Shown: positions 35,585-43,343 of the stretch, piece by piece
Numbering within the stretch: the stretch's first letter is position 1
How the letters are laid out: each line of letters begins with the position of its first letter
Assembly (NCBI RefSeq): GCF_900113765.1
Contig: NZ_FOQO01000013.1
Location: forward strand, 140,321-204,320
Direction of reading: 5' to 3'
From: Parapedobacter indicus
GTDB taxonomy: Bacteria > Bacteroidota > Bacteroidia > Sphingobacteriales > Sphingobacteriaceae
DNA length: 64,000 nucleotides
The notes under the pieces: model-generated
Database searches by the model: none
Told to the model about the DNA's origin: nothing
What the model saw: the letters and a program-made list of their open reading frames with translations, nothing else
Position numbers and translations under genes: made by a program

Positions 35585-36133
35585 ATGGAAAACAACCCGT
35601 TAGTTTTATACCACCGTTGGTTTAAAGATCAATACATTGTATGGGCAGATAGGATTGCCGCTGCAGCAATGGATAGTTTCGATGCGCTTTATGAAGAAAG
35701 CATACGCATATTTGGCGCTGCAGTAGAAGAGGCCCATAATTTTATTCCACCAGACGGCCGGAGCAGCGGCATCGAAGAAATGTACGTTCGCGGAACGCAT
35801 GCGCTTCGGCTTCTTAGCTATATCGAGCAAACCGTAGCCAAGCGTAACGTGGGCATAACGGCGTTGATTGCATCGTTGTTATTTGAAGTTACAGAGGATC
35901 ATAAACCCAGCCTGCTCGACGAAGCCCAATACCAGAAAGAGCTTGATCAGGCACGTTCCAGTTATCACCAAGCCATGGCCGCCGGCGACCCAGATAGCAT
36001 CGCCGCATGTGAAGGTTACCTTAAAACGTTAGAAGAAGATCAGGAGGCACGGCTATTTATGAATGAGACATGGGAATCTTTCTCAAAAACGCTATTCAAC
36101 CTGCATACCATCGCGGCGTTTGAGGCAGTTTAG
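35585..36133 (+). CDS. Unrecognised 182-aa cytoplasmic protein
   Basis: No family is recognised. The protein is acidic, mostly helical by composition, with many Ala, Glu and aromatic residues (HRWFKDQYIVWADRIAAAAM; SYIEQTVAKRNVGITALIAS) and a charged, coiled-coil-like C-terminal third (YQKELDQARSSYHQAMAAGD). It has no signal peptide or membrane helix, and its one Cys sits late. The ATG at 35585 is clear. It stands alone on the plus strand between the divergent susC and the convergent dienoyl-CoA reductase gene, whose stop is 15 bases away. Codon use looks like that of its neighbours, so it is probably a real gene, but nothing in context names its role. Confidence 0.6.
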   Translation: MENNPLVLYHRWFKDQYIVWADRIAAAAMDSFDALYEESIRIFGAAVEEAHNFIPPDGRSSGIEEMYVRGTHALRLLSYIEQTVAKRNVGITALIASLLFEVTEDHKPSLLDEAQYQKELDQARSSYHQAMAAGDPDSIAACEGYLKTLEEDQEARLFMNETWESFSKTLFNLHTIAAFEAV

Positions 36134-36148
36134 TGCCCTTATAACACC

Positions 36149-37033
36149 TTATTTTGCCTGCCGGGTCTTTTTTTCCAAGCTTTCCCACATATTCGCAGGG
36201 ATCGCTTCGAGCCCACTGAACTGCCCTGCACCCTGGAGCCATTCGCCACCATCGATCGTGATGACTTCGCCATTGATATAACCTGCAAAATCAGACAGAA
36301 GAAATGCCGCGAGGTTAGCCAGCTCTTGGTGATCTCCCACCCGCTTAAGCGGAACACGCTTTTTGAAGTCAAACTGCTCGGCCAAATCACCCGGTAATAA
36401 CCGTTCCCAAGCACCCTTGGTAGGAAAAGGCCCCGGGGCAATGGCATTGCTTCGAATTCCATATTTTCCCCACTCTACGGCCAATGACCTCGTGAGGGAC
36501 AATACCCCACCTTTGGCGGCCGCTGAGGGTACTACGTAAGCTGAGCCGGTAAAGGCATAAGTAGTGACGATATTGAGTATGCTGGCAGACTGCCTCTGCG
36601 CGATCCAATGTTTGCCAAACATCAAGGTACAATTGGCCGTACCTTTCAACACGATATCGATAATAGTCGAAAAAGCATTGGCTGAGAGACGCTCCGTTGG
36701 CGATATAAAGTTGCCCGCAGCATTGTTAAGCAGCGCATCCACACCATTAAACCTGTTAAGGGTAGCCGCGAGAAGACGCTCGATGGCGGCCACATCACGC
36801 ACGTCACAATCAATCGGCAATACCTGCCCCCCCGTTTCCGCAGTCATTTCTGCGGCTGCCTTTTCGAGCACCTCCCGTTTACGGCTGGCGATAACCACCT
36901 GTGCACCCAACCGGAGAAAATAGGTGGCCATGGCCCTTCCCAACCCTGTGCCACCGCCGGTGACGACAATGGTTTTGCCTTTCAGCGCTCCTTCGCGCAA
37001 AGCTCCCTGAATTATATTAGCTGTGCCACTCAT
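36149..37033 (-). CDS. Short-chain dehydrogenase, 2,4-dienoyl-CoA reductase type
   Basis: 294 aa, NADPH-dependent SDR fold. The dinucleotide loop is TGGGTGLG (25-32). NNAAGNFISPTERLS (about 103-117) is almost the same as in mitochondrial 2,4-dienoyl-CoA reductase (DECR1), as are TTYAFTGSAYVVPSAAAKGG, with active-site Tyr159 and Lys174, and WGKYGIRSNAIAPGPFPTKG. The active-site Tyr is placed as in DECR (TTxYA) and not in the classical YxxxK spacing. The enzyme would reduce 2,4-dienoyl-CoA esters formed when unsaturated fatty acids go through beta-oxidation. It starts three bases after the enoyl-CoA isomerase stop and shares its operon. A peroxisomal-type trans-2-enoyl-CoA reductase is the closest alternative. 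Confidence 0.85.
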   Translation of the reverse strand: MSGTANIIQGALREGALKGKTIVVTGGGTGLGRAMATYFLRLGAQVVIASRKREVLEKAAAEMTAETGGQVLPIDCDVRDVAAIERLLAATLNRFNGVDALLNNAAGNFISPTERLSANAFSTIIDIVLKGTANCTLMFGKHWIAQRQSASILNIVTTYAFTGSAYVVPSAAAKGGVLSLTRSLAVEWGKYGIRSNAIAPGPFPTKGAWERLLPGDLAEQFDFKKRVPLKRVGDHQELANLAAFLLSDFAGYINGEVITIDGGEWLQGAGQFSGLEAIPANMWESLEKKTRQAK

Positions 37034-37036
37034 GTT

Positions 37037-37801
37037 TTACTTCTTACTTTTCAAATTATCTATAATTGTCTTCAGAATCGCGCGGGTGGCCGGAGACCAC
37101 CACCGTTTAAGCAACGGTTCGATTACATCCGTCTGATCGGCCTCAAATTGTGCAATCAACGATTGCCGCATGTAACGCTTGCTTTGTCGCCACGCATGCC
37201 GTTCATATTGTGTGTATTTCCTAATCTGCCGTTCAGCAACGGTGCGGATACTTTTTATATCAACCACCTCATCCACCAAACCGGCCTCCAATGCATCCCG
37301 CGGATTAAACAATTTACCTTCCAGCAGATAGCGATACGCCTTGGCCTGTCCCAGCCAAAAACTGTATAGCTGAAAAATACTTTCCGGCACGATGATACCC
37401 ACCGGTATTTCGTTGAGTCCAATCACGTAGTCGCCTTGGGCCATGATCCGATAATCGCAACAGATGGCCATTACACAGCCACCCGCCGGGCTATGTCCGC
37501 TGATGGCGGCCACCGCCGGTTTATCAAACGAAACCAATGTTCGGATGAAATCGAAAAACGTATGCCAAAATCGGCGCACCTCGTCCTCGTTATAGTCATA
37601 CAATGCAACCAAATCAAGTCCTGCACAGAAGAAGTCCTCTTTGCCGTGCAAGATGAGTCCTTCTATGGCCGGATTTTCCTGTGCTTCGATAAGGGTCTGC
37701 CGCAGTTCTTCGATCATCTGCTGATCCAGCGCATTTGATCTGCCACGATCCAAATGGACATGAGAAATTCGTTGATCTTCCGTAATCTTAATAAAATCCA
37801 T
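37037..37801 (-). CDS. Crotonase-fold enoyl-CoA isomerase (delta3,delta2 type)
   Basis: 254 aa. The oxyanion-hole segments are FFCAGLDL and GHSPAGGCVMA. The segment GLNEIPVGIIVPE places a single catalytic Glu at 131, as in mitochondrial delta3,delta2-enoyl-CoA isomerase (ECI1: LNE....GI.AP), and the position of the first hydratase Glu is occupied by Cys/Met residues (GGCVMAICCDYR). So isomerase fits better than hydratase. It would move cis-3 or trans-3 double bonds to trans-2. The dienoyl-CoA reductase follows after three bases, and the two together are the auxiliary enzymes for beta-oxidation of unsaturated fatty acids. Upstream, the TonB-plug protein ends six bases before this start. Confidence 0.82.
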   Translation of the reverse strand: MDFIKITEDQRISHVHLDRGRSNALDQQMIEELRQTLIEAQENPAIEGLILHGKEDFFCAGLDLVALYDYNEDEVRRFWHTFFDFIRTLVSFDKPAVAAISGHSPAGGCVMAICCDYRIMAQGDYVIGLNEIPVGIIVPESIFQLYSFWLGQAKAYRYLLEGKLFNPRDALEAGLVDEVVDIKSIRTVAERQIRKYTQYERHAWRQSKRYMRQSLIAQFEADQTDVIEPLLKRWWSPATRAILKTIIDNLKSKK

Positions 37802-37807
37802 ACGTGT

Positions 37808-40348
37808 CTATTTAATGGTAATATAATGTACCGCGTGCCCCAATCGCCCCCTTACATCCAGCCCTTCCACGACGATGCGATACGTACCTGGACTGTCGGC
37901 CGTGTAAAATTCAACCGAAGTGTGGCCCGACTCGTCGGTGATTACATTCGGTGACCAGTGGATGGTTGTGCGAAGATCGCGCATGCCCGCCAACGAATCG
38001 GCCGGAGCACTGTAATCAGGATCATAGAATTCGCGTACTTCGTAATATCCCTGTGGACTATGGGTGACGATTCCGGGAGTATATACGTCGCCATTGTACC
38101 CCTCGCTATCACCACGTTTGGTCGTGATGATCAGCACGCCACCGCCACCGCGAACGCCATAAATCGCCGTATTCGCCCCGCCCCTCAGTACTTCAATGGT
38201 TTCCACATCAAACGGATTGATCATCTCCAACGCATTCGGCTCCATATACATGCCGTCCAATATTAGCTGCATCGGGTGATCAACCGTCGGGTGATTGATT
38301 GACCGCGTTGAATAGGCAACGCCGTTGCGGAACACCACACCTACTAACCTGCCTTGTAAACAGGTAGCTAACGACGGACATCCCAGGATCAGGTCCTCTG
38401 CAGTAAGTACTTGATCGGCATTGCCGGGGCCATTGAGGTTACTGGAATGTTTGACTTTGTTCTTTTGGGTTTCCCGGGTTACCTTAACTTCCTGCAGCAA
38501 AATACTTTTTCCTTTGAGGCCATATTTCTCCATCTCCTGAAATTGCTCTTGCGTATTTTTCAGGTATGTATTAATAGATTGGTTTACGTTAACCGTTGCA
38601 TCGGGTGTATTCCGATTACGTGTTACCTGTTGCCGTGGCGATTCGTCGAGTTGAATGTCGACGTTTTTCCGGCCTCGTTCGTCGCGTGCCTGTACAACAA
38701 ATTTGGTGTCATCAAAAAACAAGAGACGATCAAACGTAAATCTTCCCTGTTCATTGGTAACGGTATCGACAAGCGCCGTAATGTTACCAGTAGAAAGGAT
38801 GGTTACCGTTGCGTTAGGAACTGGGGTTTGACCACCCCGCGTGGTTACCACACCACTGATGCGTAAATCCTGCTCCGGCGGGTATGTAATAGCGGGAGCT
38901 TTGTCTGCCATCAGGTCCTCCCAGTTGATCCGGCTCCACCCCTGGGTAAGCATGACGTTGTCTAGCTGCCTACGCTTGGAAATATCCGTATTTTCAAAAT
39001 AATATTCAGGGGCTTCGATGTACCCTTTCACATCGGAACTCAACAGAAGTGATGTGTAGATGTTCCCTTCACGTATTGTGGAATCGATTGGCACCTTCGC
39101 CAAGTCGACTACCGTCGCAGAAAGTGCAGCAATACGACTGGAATCTGCTTCCTCTCCAGCCGTAATTTGTACCGATACTTTCTCCCTTCGCCCATAGACT
39201 TTTTCGTCGGTATTCAGGGATAGCGGTAACACTAGCTGTTTGTTCATATTAAATATCGTCCGCTCGGTCAAGGGTTTCATTTCGGGCGATAGCAACGTCA
39301 ACTGCACGACACCTACCGGTAAATACGCCCGGGGGACGGAAAATATCAACTCATTTTTTGTAACGGTTCCCTTGGACGCGTAAAAGACCGTGCCGTTCCG
39401 CTGTGCCAGCATAGCAAGTTGCTGCCCTTTTACGAGGCCATCCGATGCGAATGCCTGCACGAAAACTTGTTTTTCCAGCTCATTATTCACTGCCAGTGCA
39501 TAGCCTGAAGCCTGTACCTGGGGCAACGCCTGCTCCCCTGTACTTCCATCGGCGTAGGTTACTTTGGCCGTATAGGCACTTCCTGCCTGGGGTATAAAAC
39601 GGAAGCTGCCCATCCCGGCATACAGGGTTTCGAATTCAGCAATGCGCATACCGTTGTTATCTACTAAATAGCCGACTGCTTCGATACCCACACCTTCCGG
39701 CCGTAGGGCTTTAAAACCTACCTTGGTAAGATTACCTGCCACAAGATGACCGCCCTCCGGAAAAAACTGGATACTGGGAGTGTTTGAATAGACATTCATG
39801 TTGGCCATCGGACCGCCCTGGGAATTCGCAAAGTCGATTTTCCTATCGGTACGCACCGGTAAATTTCTGTACGAAAAAGAGCGATGGGTGACGATGGAAT
39901 CTGTCCGTGCATTTCCGACGGGCAAGGTCCGATCAAAGAATGCATCGCTGTCAAAATTACGCATCCAGTTGGTATAGGCACGTATGCGATAGTTGCCCTC
40001 CCCTAAGGAGTCTGCTAACTGAAAATCGCCCATGGTGACCCCTGAAATCAACGGCAGCCGGATGGATTGGACGATTTGATCGTCGTCGGAATTGATTAAA
40101 TCCACGTAGAGGATCTTACTGAGACCGGAAAGGTTGTTATAGGCGCCGATGGTAACATATCCTTTGAACCAAATATCATCTCCTACCGCATAGTAGGGCT
40201 TATCCATATGCAGGTAAACCTTTTCTTTAGGGTAGCTTTCAACATACTTGTCAAGCTTTTCCAAAACCCGTCCGATGGCACCTTCTTGGGCGTGCGTTGC
40301 CTTTATCGAAAACAAAAACAGGATTAGTATGGTTAACCAACGACACAT
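37808..40348 (-). CDS. Surface protein with macroglobulin-like domains and a TonB-receptor plug but no barrel
   Basis: 846 aa with a signal peptide (LILFLFSIKATHAQ). The N-terminal half has MG2/alpha-2-macroglobulin-like beta domains (EKVYLHMDKPYYAVGDDIWF; LPLSLNTDEKVYGRREKVSV). A carboxypeptidase-like regulatory domain follows (about 495-570, RISGVVTTRGGQTPVPNATV), then a TonB-receptor plug (about 650-740; LVGVVFRNG, MQLILDGMYMEPNALEMINP, TIEVLRGGANTAIYGVRGGG) and a last beta domain. There is no room for a 22-strand barrel. Such proteins are common in Sphingobacteriales, but their function is not established; interaction with a partner barrel is one idea. It heads an operon with the isomerase and reductase genes (gaps of six and three bases). 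Confidence 0.85.
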   Translation of the reverse strand: MCRWLTILILFLFSIKATHAQEGAIGRVLEKLDKYVESYPKEKVYLHMDKPYYAVGDDIWFKGYVTIGAYNNLSGLSKILYVDLINSDDDQIVQSIRLPLISGVTMGDFQLADSLGEGNYRIRAYTNWMRNFDSDAFFDRTLPVGNARTDSIVTHRSFSYRNLPVRTDRKIDFANSQGGPMANMNVYSNTPSIQFFPEGGHLVAGNLTKVGFKALRPEGVGIEAVGYLVDNNGMRIAEFETLYAGMGSFRFIPQAGSAYTAKVTYADGSTGEQALPQVQASGYALAVNNELEKQVFVQAFASDGLVKGQQLAMLAQRNGTVFYASKGTVTKNELIFSVPRAYLPVGVVQLTLLSPEMKPLTERTIFNMNKQLVLPLSLNTDEKVYGRREKVSVQITAGEEADSSRIAALSATVVDLAKVPIDSTIREGNIYTSLLLSSDVKGYIEAPEYYFENTDISKRRQLDNVMLTQGWSRINWEDLMADKAPAITYPPEQDLRISGVVTTRGGQTPVPNATVTILSTGNITALVDTVTNEQGRFTFDRLLFFDDTKFVVQARDERGRKNVDIQLDESPRQQVTRNRNTPDATVNVNQSINTYLKNTQEQFQEMEKYGLKGKSILLQEVKVTRETQKNKVKHSSNLNGPGNADQVLTAEDLILGCPSLATCLQGRLVGVVFRNGVAYSTRSINHPTVDHPMQLILDGMYMEPNALEMINPFDVETIEVLRGGANTAIYGVRGGGGVLIITTKRGDSEGYNGDVYTPGIVTHSPQGYYEVREFYDPDYSAPADSLAGMRDLRTTIHWSPNVITDESGHTSVEFYTADSPGTYRIVVEGLDVRGRLGHAVHYITIK

Positions 40349-40391
40349 ATATGCCAGTTCTGTTCGGGGTTTATTCGGACACCGATAGTGG

Positions 40392-40422
40392 TAAATATAG
40401 GCAAAAAAAATATCTTTGCAAG
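40392..40422. promoter_or_regulatory. Overlapping divergent promoters of purD and the TonB-plug operon
   Basis: Plus strand: TATCTTTG (40411-40418) is a perfect -7 element only four bases before the purD ATG (40423). Minus strand: CTTG (40419-40422), exactly 19 bases, TATATTTA (40392-40399), one mismatch in each element. The two promoters overlap, so RNA polymerase should not be able to occupy both at once. Confidence 0.5.
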
Positions 40423-41697
40423 ATGAACATCCTAATTATCGGTTCAGGCGGACGGGAGAGTGCTTTTGCCTGGAAAATTGCCCAAAGTAAACAAACAGCC
40501 CAGTTATATATCGCACCCGGCAACGCGGGTACGGTTCAATATGGCCAAAATGTACCGATTAAGGTCACTGATTTTGACGAAATAGCCGACTTTGTGCTCA
40601 GCAAGCAGATAAACCTGGTGTTGGTAGGGCCTGAGGAACCGTTGGTTAAAGGAATACATGATTATTTTCTGGAGCGGGCCGACTTGCGGCACATTCCCGT
40701 AATCGGACCACAGCAGGAAGGGGCTCAATTAGAAGGCAGCAAAGACTTTGCGAAGCAGTTTATGATTCGCCACGGTGTCCCAACGGCCGCGTCCCAATCG
40801 TTTGATCGATCCACATTGAGCGAAGGGCTAGCTTACCTGGAAACGCAGAAACTACCTGTTGTGCTCAAGGCAGATGGATTGGCTGCGGGTAAGGGAGTGC
40901 TCATCTGTGCCACCCTAGACGAGGCTAAAACCGAGTTGAGGGCGATGCTCGAAGATGCGAAATTCGGGGAGGCAAGCAACAAAGTTGTGATCGAAGAATA
41001 CCTAGCCGGCATTGAACTCTCGGTCTTTGTGCTGACGGACGGCGACAGCTACAAAGTACTGCCATCAGCGAAAGATTATAAACGCATCGGCGAAGGCGAT
41101 ACGGGACTTAACACGGGAGGTATGGGCTCGGTTTCGCCTGTACCGTTTGCGGATAATTTGTTTATGGACAAAGTGGAAGAACGTATCATCATTCCCACAA
41201 TTGAGGGGCTGAAACGGGATGGAATTGCCTATAAAGGCTTTATCTTTATCGGATTAATGAATGTGGATGGGAATCCCTATGTCATTGAATACAACGTACG
41301 CATGGGCGACCCCGAAACTGAAAGTGTACTCCCGCGCATCGAAAGTGATTTGGTGGATTTGTTGCAAGGCGTAGCGGAGGGTAATCTATTCGAACGCTCA
41401 TTTACGCTCTCTCCGAAGACCGCGGCTACCGTGGTCCTCGTTTCGGGTGGTTATCCCGGCTCGTATGACTCGGGCAAGGCAATCAATAATATCGAAAACG
41501 TGAAGGATTCTATTGTATTCCACGCTGGCACCCATGAAAATAACGGAATCGTGCAGACTGCAGGTGGGCGGGTATTAGCAGTCACGGCGTTGGAGGACAC
41601 GTTATTTGAGGCCTTGCAACAGGCCACGGCGGATGCAGGCCGAATTTATTTTGAAGGGAAATATTTTCGTAAAGACATTGGCTTTGATCTGATATAA
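40423..41697 (+). CDS. purD: Phosphoribosylamine-glycine ligase
   Basis: Second committed step of purine synthesis: phosphoribosylamine + glycine + ATP to GAR. 424 aa from the ATG at 40423, which begins MNILIIGSGGRESAFAWKI, the standard PurD N-terminus; the frame stays open upstream to 40297 but that part overlaps the divergent gene. ATP-grasp landmarks follow: VVLKADGLAAGKGVLI, EEYLAGIELSVFVLTDG, NTGGMGSVSP and the late metal-binding segment EYNVRMGDPETE. It is a single-gene unit between a divergent operon and tRNA-Glu. The -7 element is four bases from the ATG, so the transcript is probably leaderless. Confidence 0.97.
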   Translation: MNILIIGSGGRESAFAWKIAQSKQTAQLYIAPGNAGTVQYGQNVPIKVTDFDEIADFVLSKQINLVLVGPEEPLVKGIHDYFLERADLRHIPVIGPQQEGAQLEGSKDFAKQFMIRHGVPTAASQSFDRSTLSEGLAYLETQKLPVVLKADGLAAGKGVLICATLDEAKTELRAMLEDAKFGEASNKVVIEEYLAGIELSVFVLTDGDSYKVLPSAKDYKRIGEGDTGLNTGGMGSVSPVPFADNLFMDKVEERIIIPTIEGLKRDGIAYKGFIFIGLMNVDGNPYVIEYNVRMGDPETESVLPRIESDLVDLLQGVAEGNLFERSFTLSPKTAATVVLVSGGYPGSYDSGKAINNIENVKDSIVFHAGTHENNGIVQTAGGRVLAVTALEDTLFEALQQATADAGRIYFEGKYFRKDIGFDLI

Positions 41698-41712
41698 ATT
41701 GCGGCTGCTTTG

Positions 41713-41743
41713 TTTGTAACTCTCCAAAATACGTTTATATTTG
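41713..41743 (+). promoter_or_regulatory. Consensus promoter of tRNA-Glu
   Basis: TTTG (41713-41716), exactly 19 bases, TATATTTG (41736-41743): a complete match to the Bacteroidetes sigma-ABfr consensus. It lies 15 bases before the tRNA 5' end. Confidence 0.8.
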
Positions 41744-41758
41744 CAGTCCGTAAAAAAC

Positions 41759-41830
41759 GGCCCGTTCGTCTAGGGGTTAGGACGCAAGATTTTCATTCTT
41801 GAAACAGGGGTTCGATTCCCCTACGGGCTA
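41759..41830 (+). tRNA. tRNA-Glu (TTC anticodon)
   Basis: 72-nt cloverleaf. Acceptor arm GGCCCGT pairs with ACGGGCT (one G-T at the first pair) with discriminator A. The D arm is GTCTAGGGGTTAGGAC, the anticodon stem CAAGA/TCTTG with anticodon TTC at 41792-41794, and the T arm AGGGGTTCGATTCCCCT. CCA is not encoded, as is usual in Bacteroidota. Confidence 0.97.
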
Positions 41831-41833
41831 CTG

Positions 41834-41866
41834 ACCCGCTTTACGATGAGAGTAGAGCGGGTTTTT
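41834..41866 (+). terminator. Terminator of tRNA-Glu
   Basis: ACCCGCT (41834-41840) pairs with AGCGGGT (41856-41862), followed by TTTTT. It starts four bases after the tRNA. Confidence 0.85.
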
Positions 41867-41871
41867 AGATT

Positions 41872-42022
41872 CTACCCTGCTAATATCCGAAACAAATCCT
41901 CCTTAGTGTAAAACACTTCCCGTTCGTCTTTGATCAGTGTAAGTATTCCAGCATTCACCAATTCAGTCCGCCGGATGTGTTTTTAATCTGCCTGAAAGGG
42001 GCGATGATGCTTTCAAGTCAAT
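41872..42022 (-). pseudogene. Decayed 3' end of a winged-helix-type coding sequence
   Basis: On the minus strand 41872-41979 reads IRRTELVNAGILTLIKDE, then REVFYTKEDLFRILAG and a stop, a coherent winged-helix C-terminus. Just upstream, in another frame, LESIIAPFRQIKN continues to about 42022. The two parts would join only with a frameshift, and no start codon is available, so this is a remnant. The pattern recalls C-termini of Fic-family or phage/mobile-element regulators, but no family can be named firmly. It lies directly behind tRNA-Glu, a common integration site. From 42023 to 42476 nothing else is visible except AT-rich sequence and a C7 run. Confidence 0.4.
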
Positions 42023-42476
42023 GGCCTCCCGCCCCCCCAACCAGTGCTTCAAAAAGATGAAATAAAATTTGGGAGTATGGAGCTACGCCTACTTCGAAAA
42101 AGAACCCAAAAACAATAACTTAAAATGATAATTCCTAAAATCTGGTGATGGTCAAATTTGTCGTATTCCTTAAAAGTTAAAACACTTCGATTATAAAGTG
42201 GTGCACCAATGAAAAATCGGCTATTTTTCTGTATGTTTCAGAATAGAAATTGTTCTAAGACTGCAACTGAATTATCCATCAAGTAGAAATAAAATGGCCC
42301 TGAGTATCGAATCCCTTATTTCGGTTTCCATACTGTGGCTTTAGGTTGGGAAACTAGTCAATTTTAATGTGTCGATTTATACGATTATGCACGATAATTT
42401 TGGCAGTAATATCGATAATACCCCAAACACCAGAAAATTTCATTGAGGTAAAATCGAGTCAAGCACCTACTTTCGC

Positions 42477-43178
42477 TTATTGACTGTCCTTTTGGATGAT
42501 AGTACGCAACTTACTTTCGTCCAGAATAGTAATGTTCTTTCCATCCAACCGGATGCACCCTTCAACGGTAAGCTCGTTTAGCATTTTAAAAAGTGTCTCA
42601 TAAGTGGTTCCTGCAAAGGAGGCAATATCCTGACGACTGACAGTGACAGCGATTGCGCCGTCACTTTTTGTACCGAACTGATCTTTCAAAGATACCAACG
42701 ACTGTGCTACTCGTGCCCTTACCGACATATGTGCAAGATTACGCATTCCGCGGTGAGATTCCTGAAGTTCGTCGGCCAGAAAACGCATCAGGGTATATGT
42801 CAGGTTGGTATTGACACGAAGTGTGCTTTCGAAAAAATCCATTCCCAGGTAACAAACCATTGTTTCTTCCACGGCTGTCGCCGAAACAGGGTATCGGGCC
42901 TCTTTCCCCAACCCAAGGTGCCCGACAATGTCACCCTTTCCGGCAAAGCGAATGATCAATTCCTTTTCCCGTCCCCACTTTTTATGAATCTTCATCGTGC
43001 CGGAATAAACAAAATAGATCCCCGTTACCGGCTCTCCCTCGTTGAAGGCCCGTTGCCCTTTTTTTAACAGAAAATTTTTTCTGTGAATTCCAACTGCTGG
43101 AATCCAATCAGGAAGACATAATTTACACAAAAGACAACCCTGGAGATTGCAAGAAGAACCGCTTTCTTTTTTGTTCAT
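42477..43178 (-). CDS. FNR-like Crp-family regulator with probable Fe-S cluster
   Basis: 233 aa. Cysteines 10, 15, 18 and 21 cluster at the N-terminus (SSCNLQGCLLCKLCLP), and Cys109 in EETMVCYLGMDFFE aligns with the fourth cluster ligand of E. coli FNR (Cys122 in MVCEIPFE). This is good evidence for an oxygen- or NO-sensing [4Fe-4S] cluster. The jelly-roll domain (30-125) and dimer helix are normal. The recognition helix reads GTTYETLFKMLNEL: the FNR Glu is kept, but the following Ser-Arg pair is Phe-Lys, so the DNA target should differ from the TTGAT-N4-ATCAA box. It is divergent from the ClC gene and close to the cytochrome oxidase gene, consistent with redox control, though that is inference. 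Confidence 0.88.
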   Translation of the reverse strand: MNKKESGSSCNLQGCLLCKLCLPDWIPAVGIHRKNFLLKKGQRAFNEGEPVTGIYFVYSGTMKIHKKWGREKELIIRFAGKGDIVGHLGLGKEARYPVSATAVEETMVCYLGMDFFESTLRVNTNLTYTLMRFLADELQESHRGMRNLAHMSVRARVAQSLVSLKDQFGTKSDGAIAVTVSRQDIASFAGTTYETLFKMLNELTVEGCIRLDGKNITILDESKLRTIIQKDSQ

Positions 43179-43343
43179 TTCCGTTACAATAGTACAAATT
43201 TTTTTGATGAGGACTTTCTTCCCTACTTATCCAAAAATATAGTACAAACCATATAAAAAACCCAGTAATAGTCATTAAATAAGCAATAAGTATTATATAA
43301 AATATATTTTTCGTATTTTTGCAGCCAAATTACAGTTCGTTTT

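Noticed and set aside
40297..40422. N-terminal extension of purD
   Set aside because: It overlaps the divergent TonB-plug gene and its promoter. The ATG at 40423 begins the standard PurD N-terminus.
42354..42443. A 29-codon minus-strand ORF behind the FNR-like gene
   Set aside because: It starts with ATG (MKFSGVWGIIDITAK) but has no other support: no motif, no promoter element, and it lies in low-complexity AT-rich sequence.
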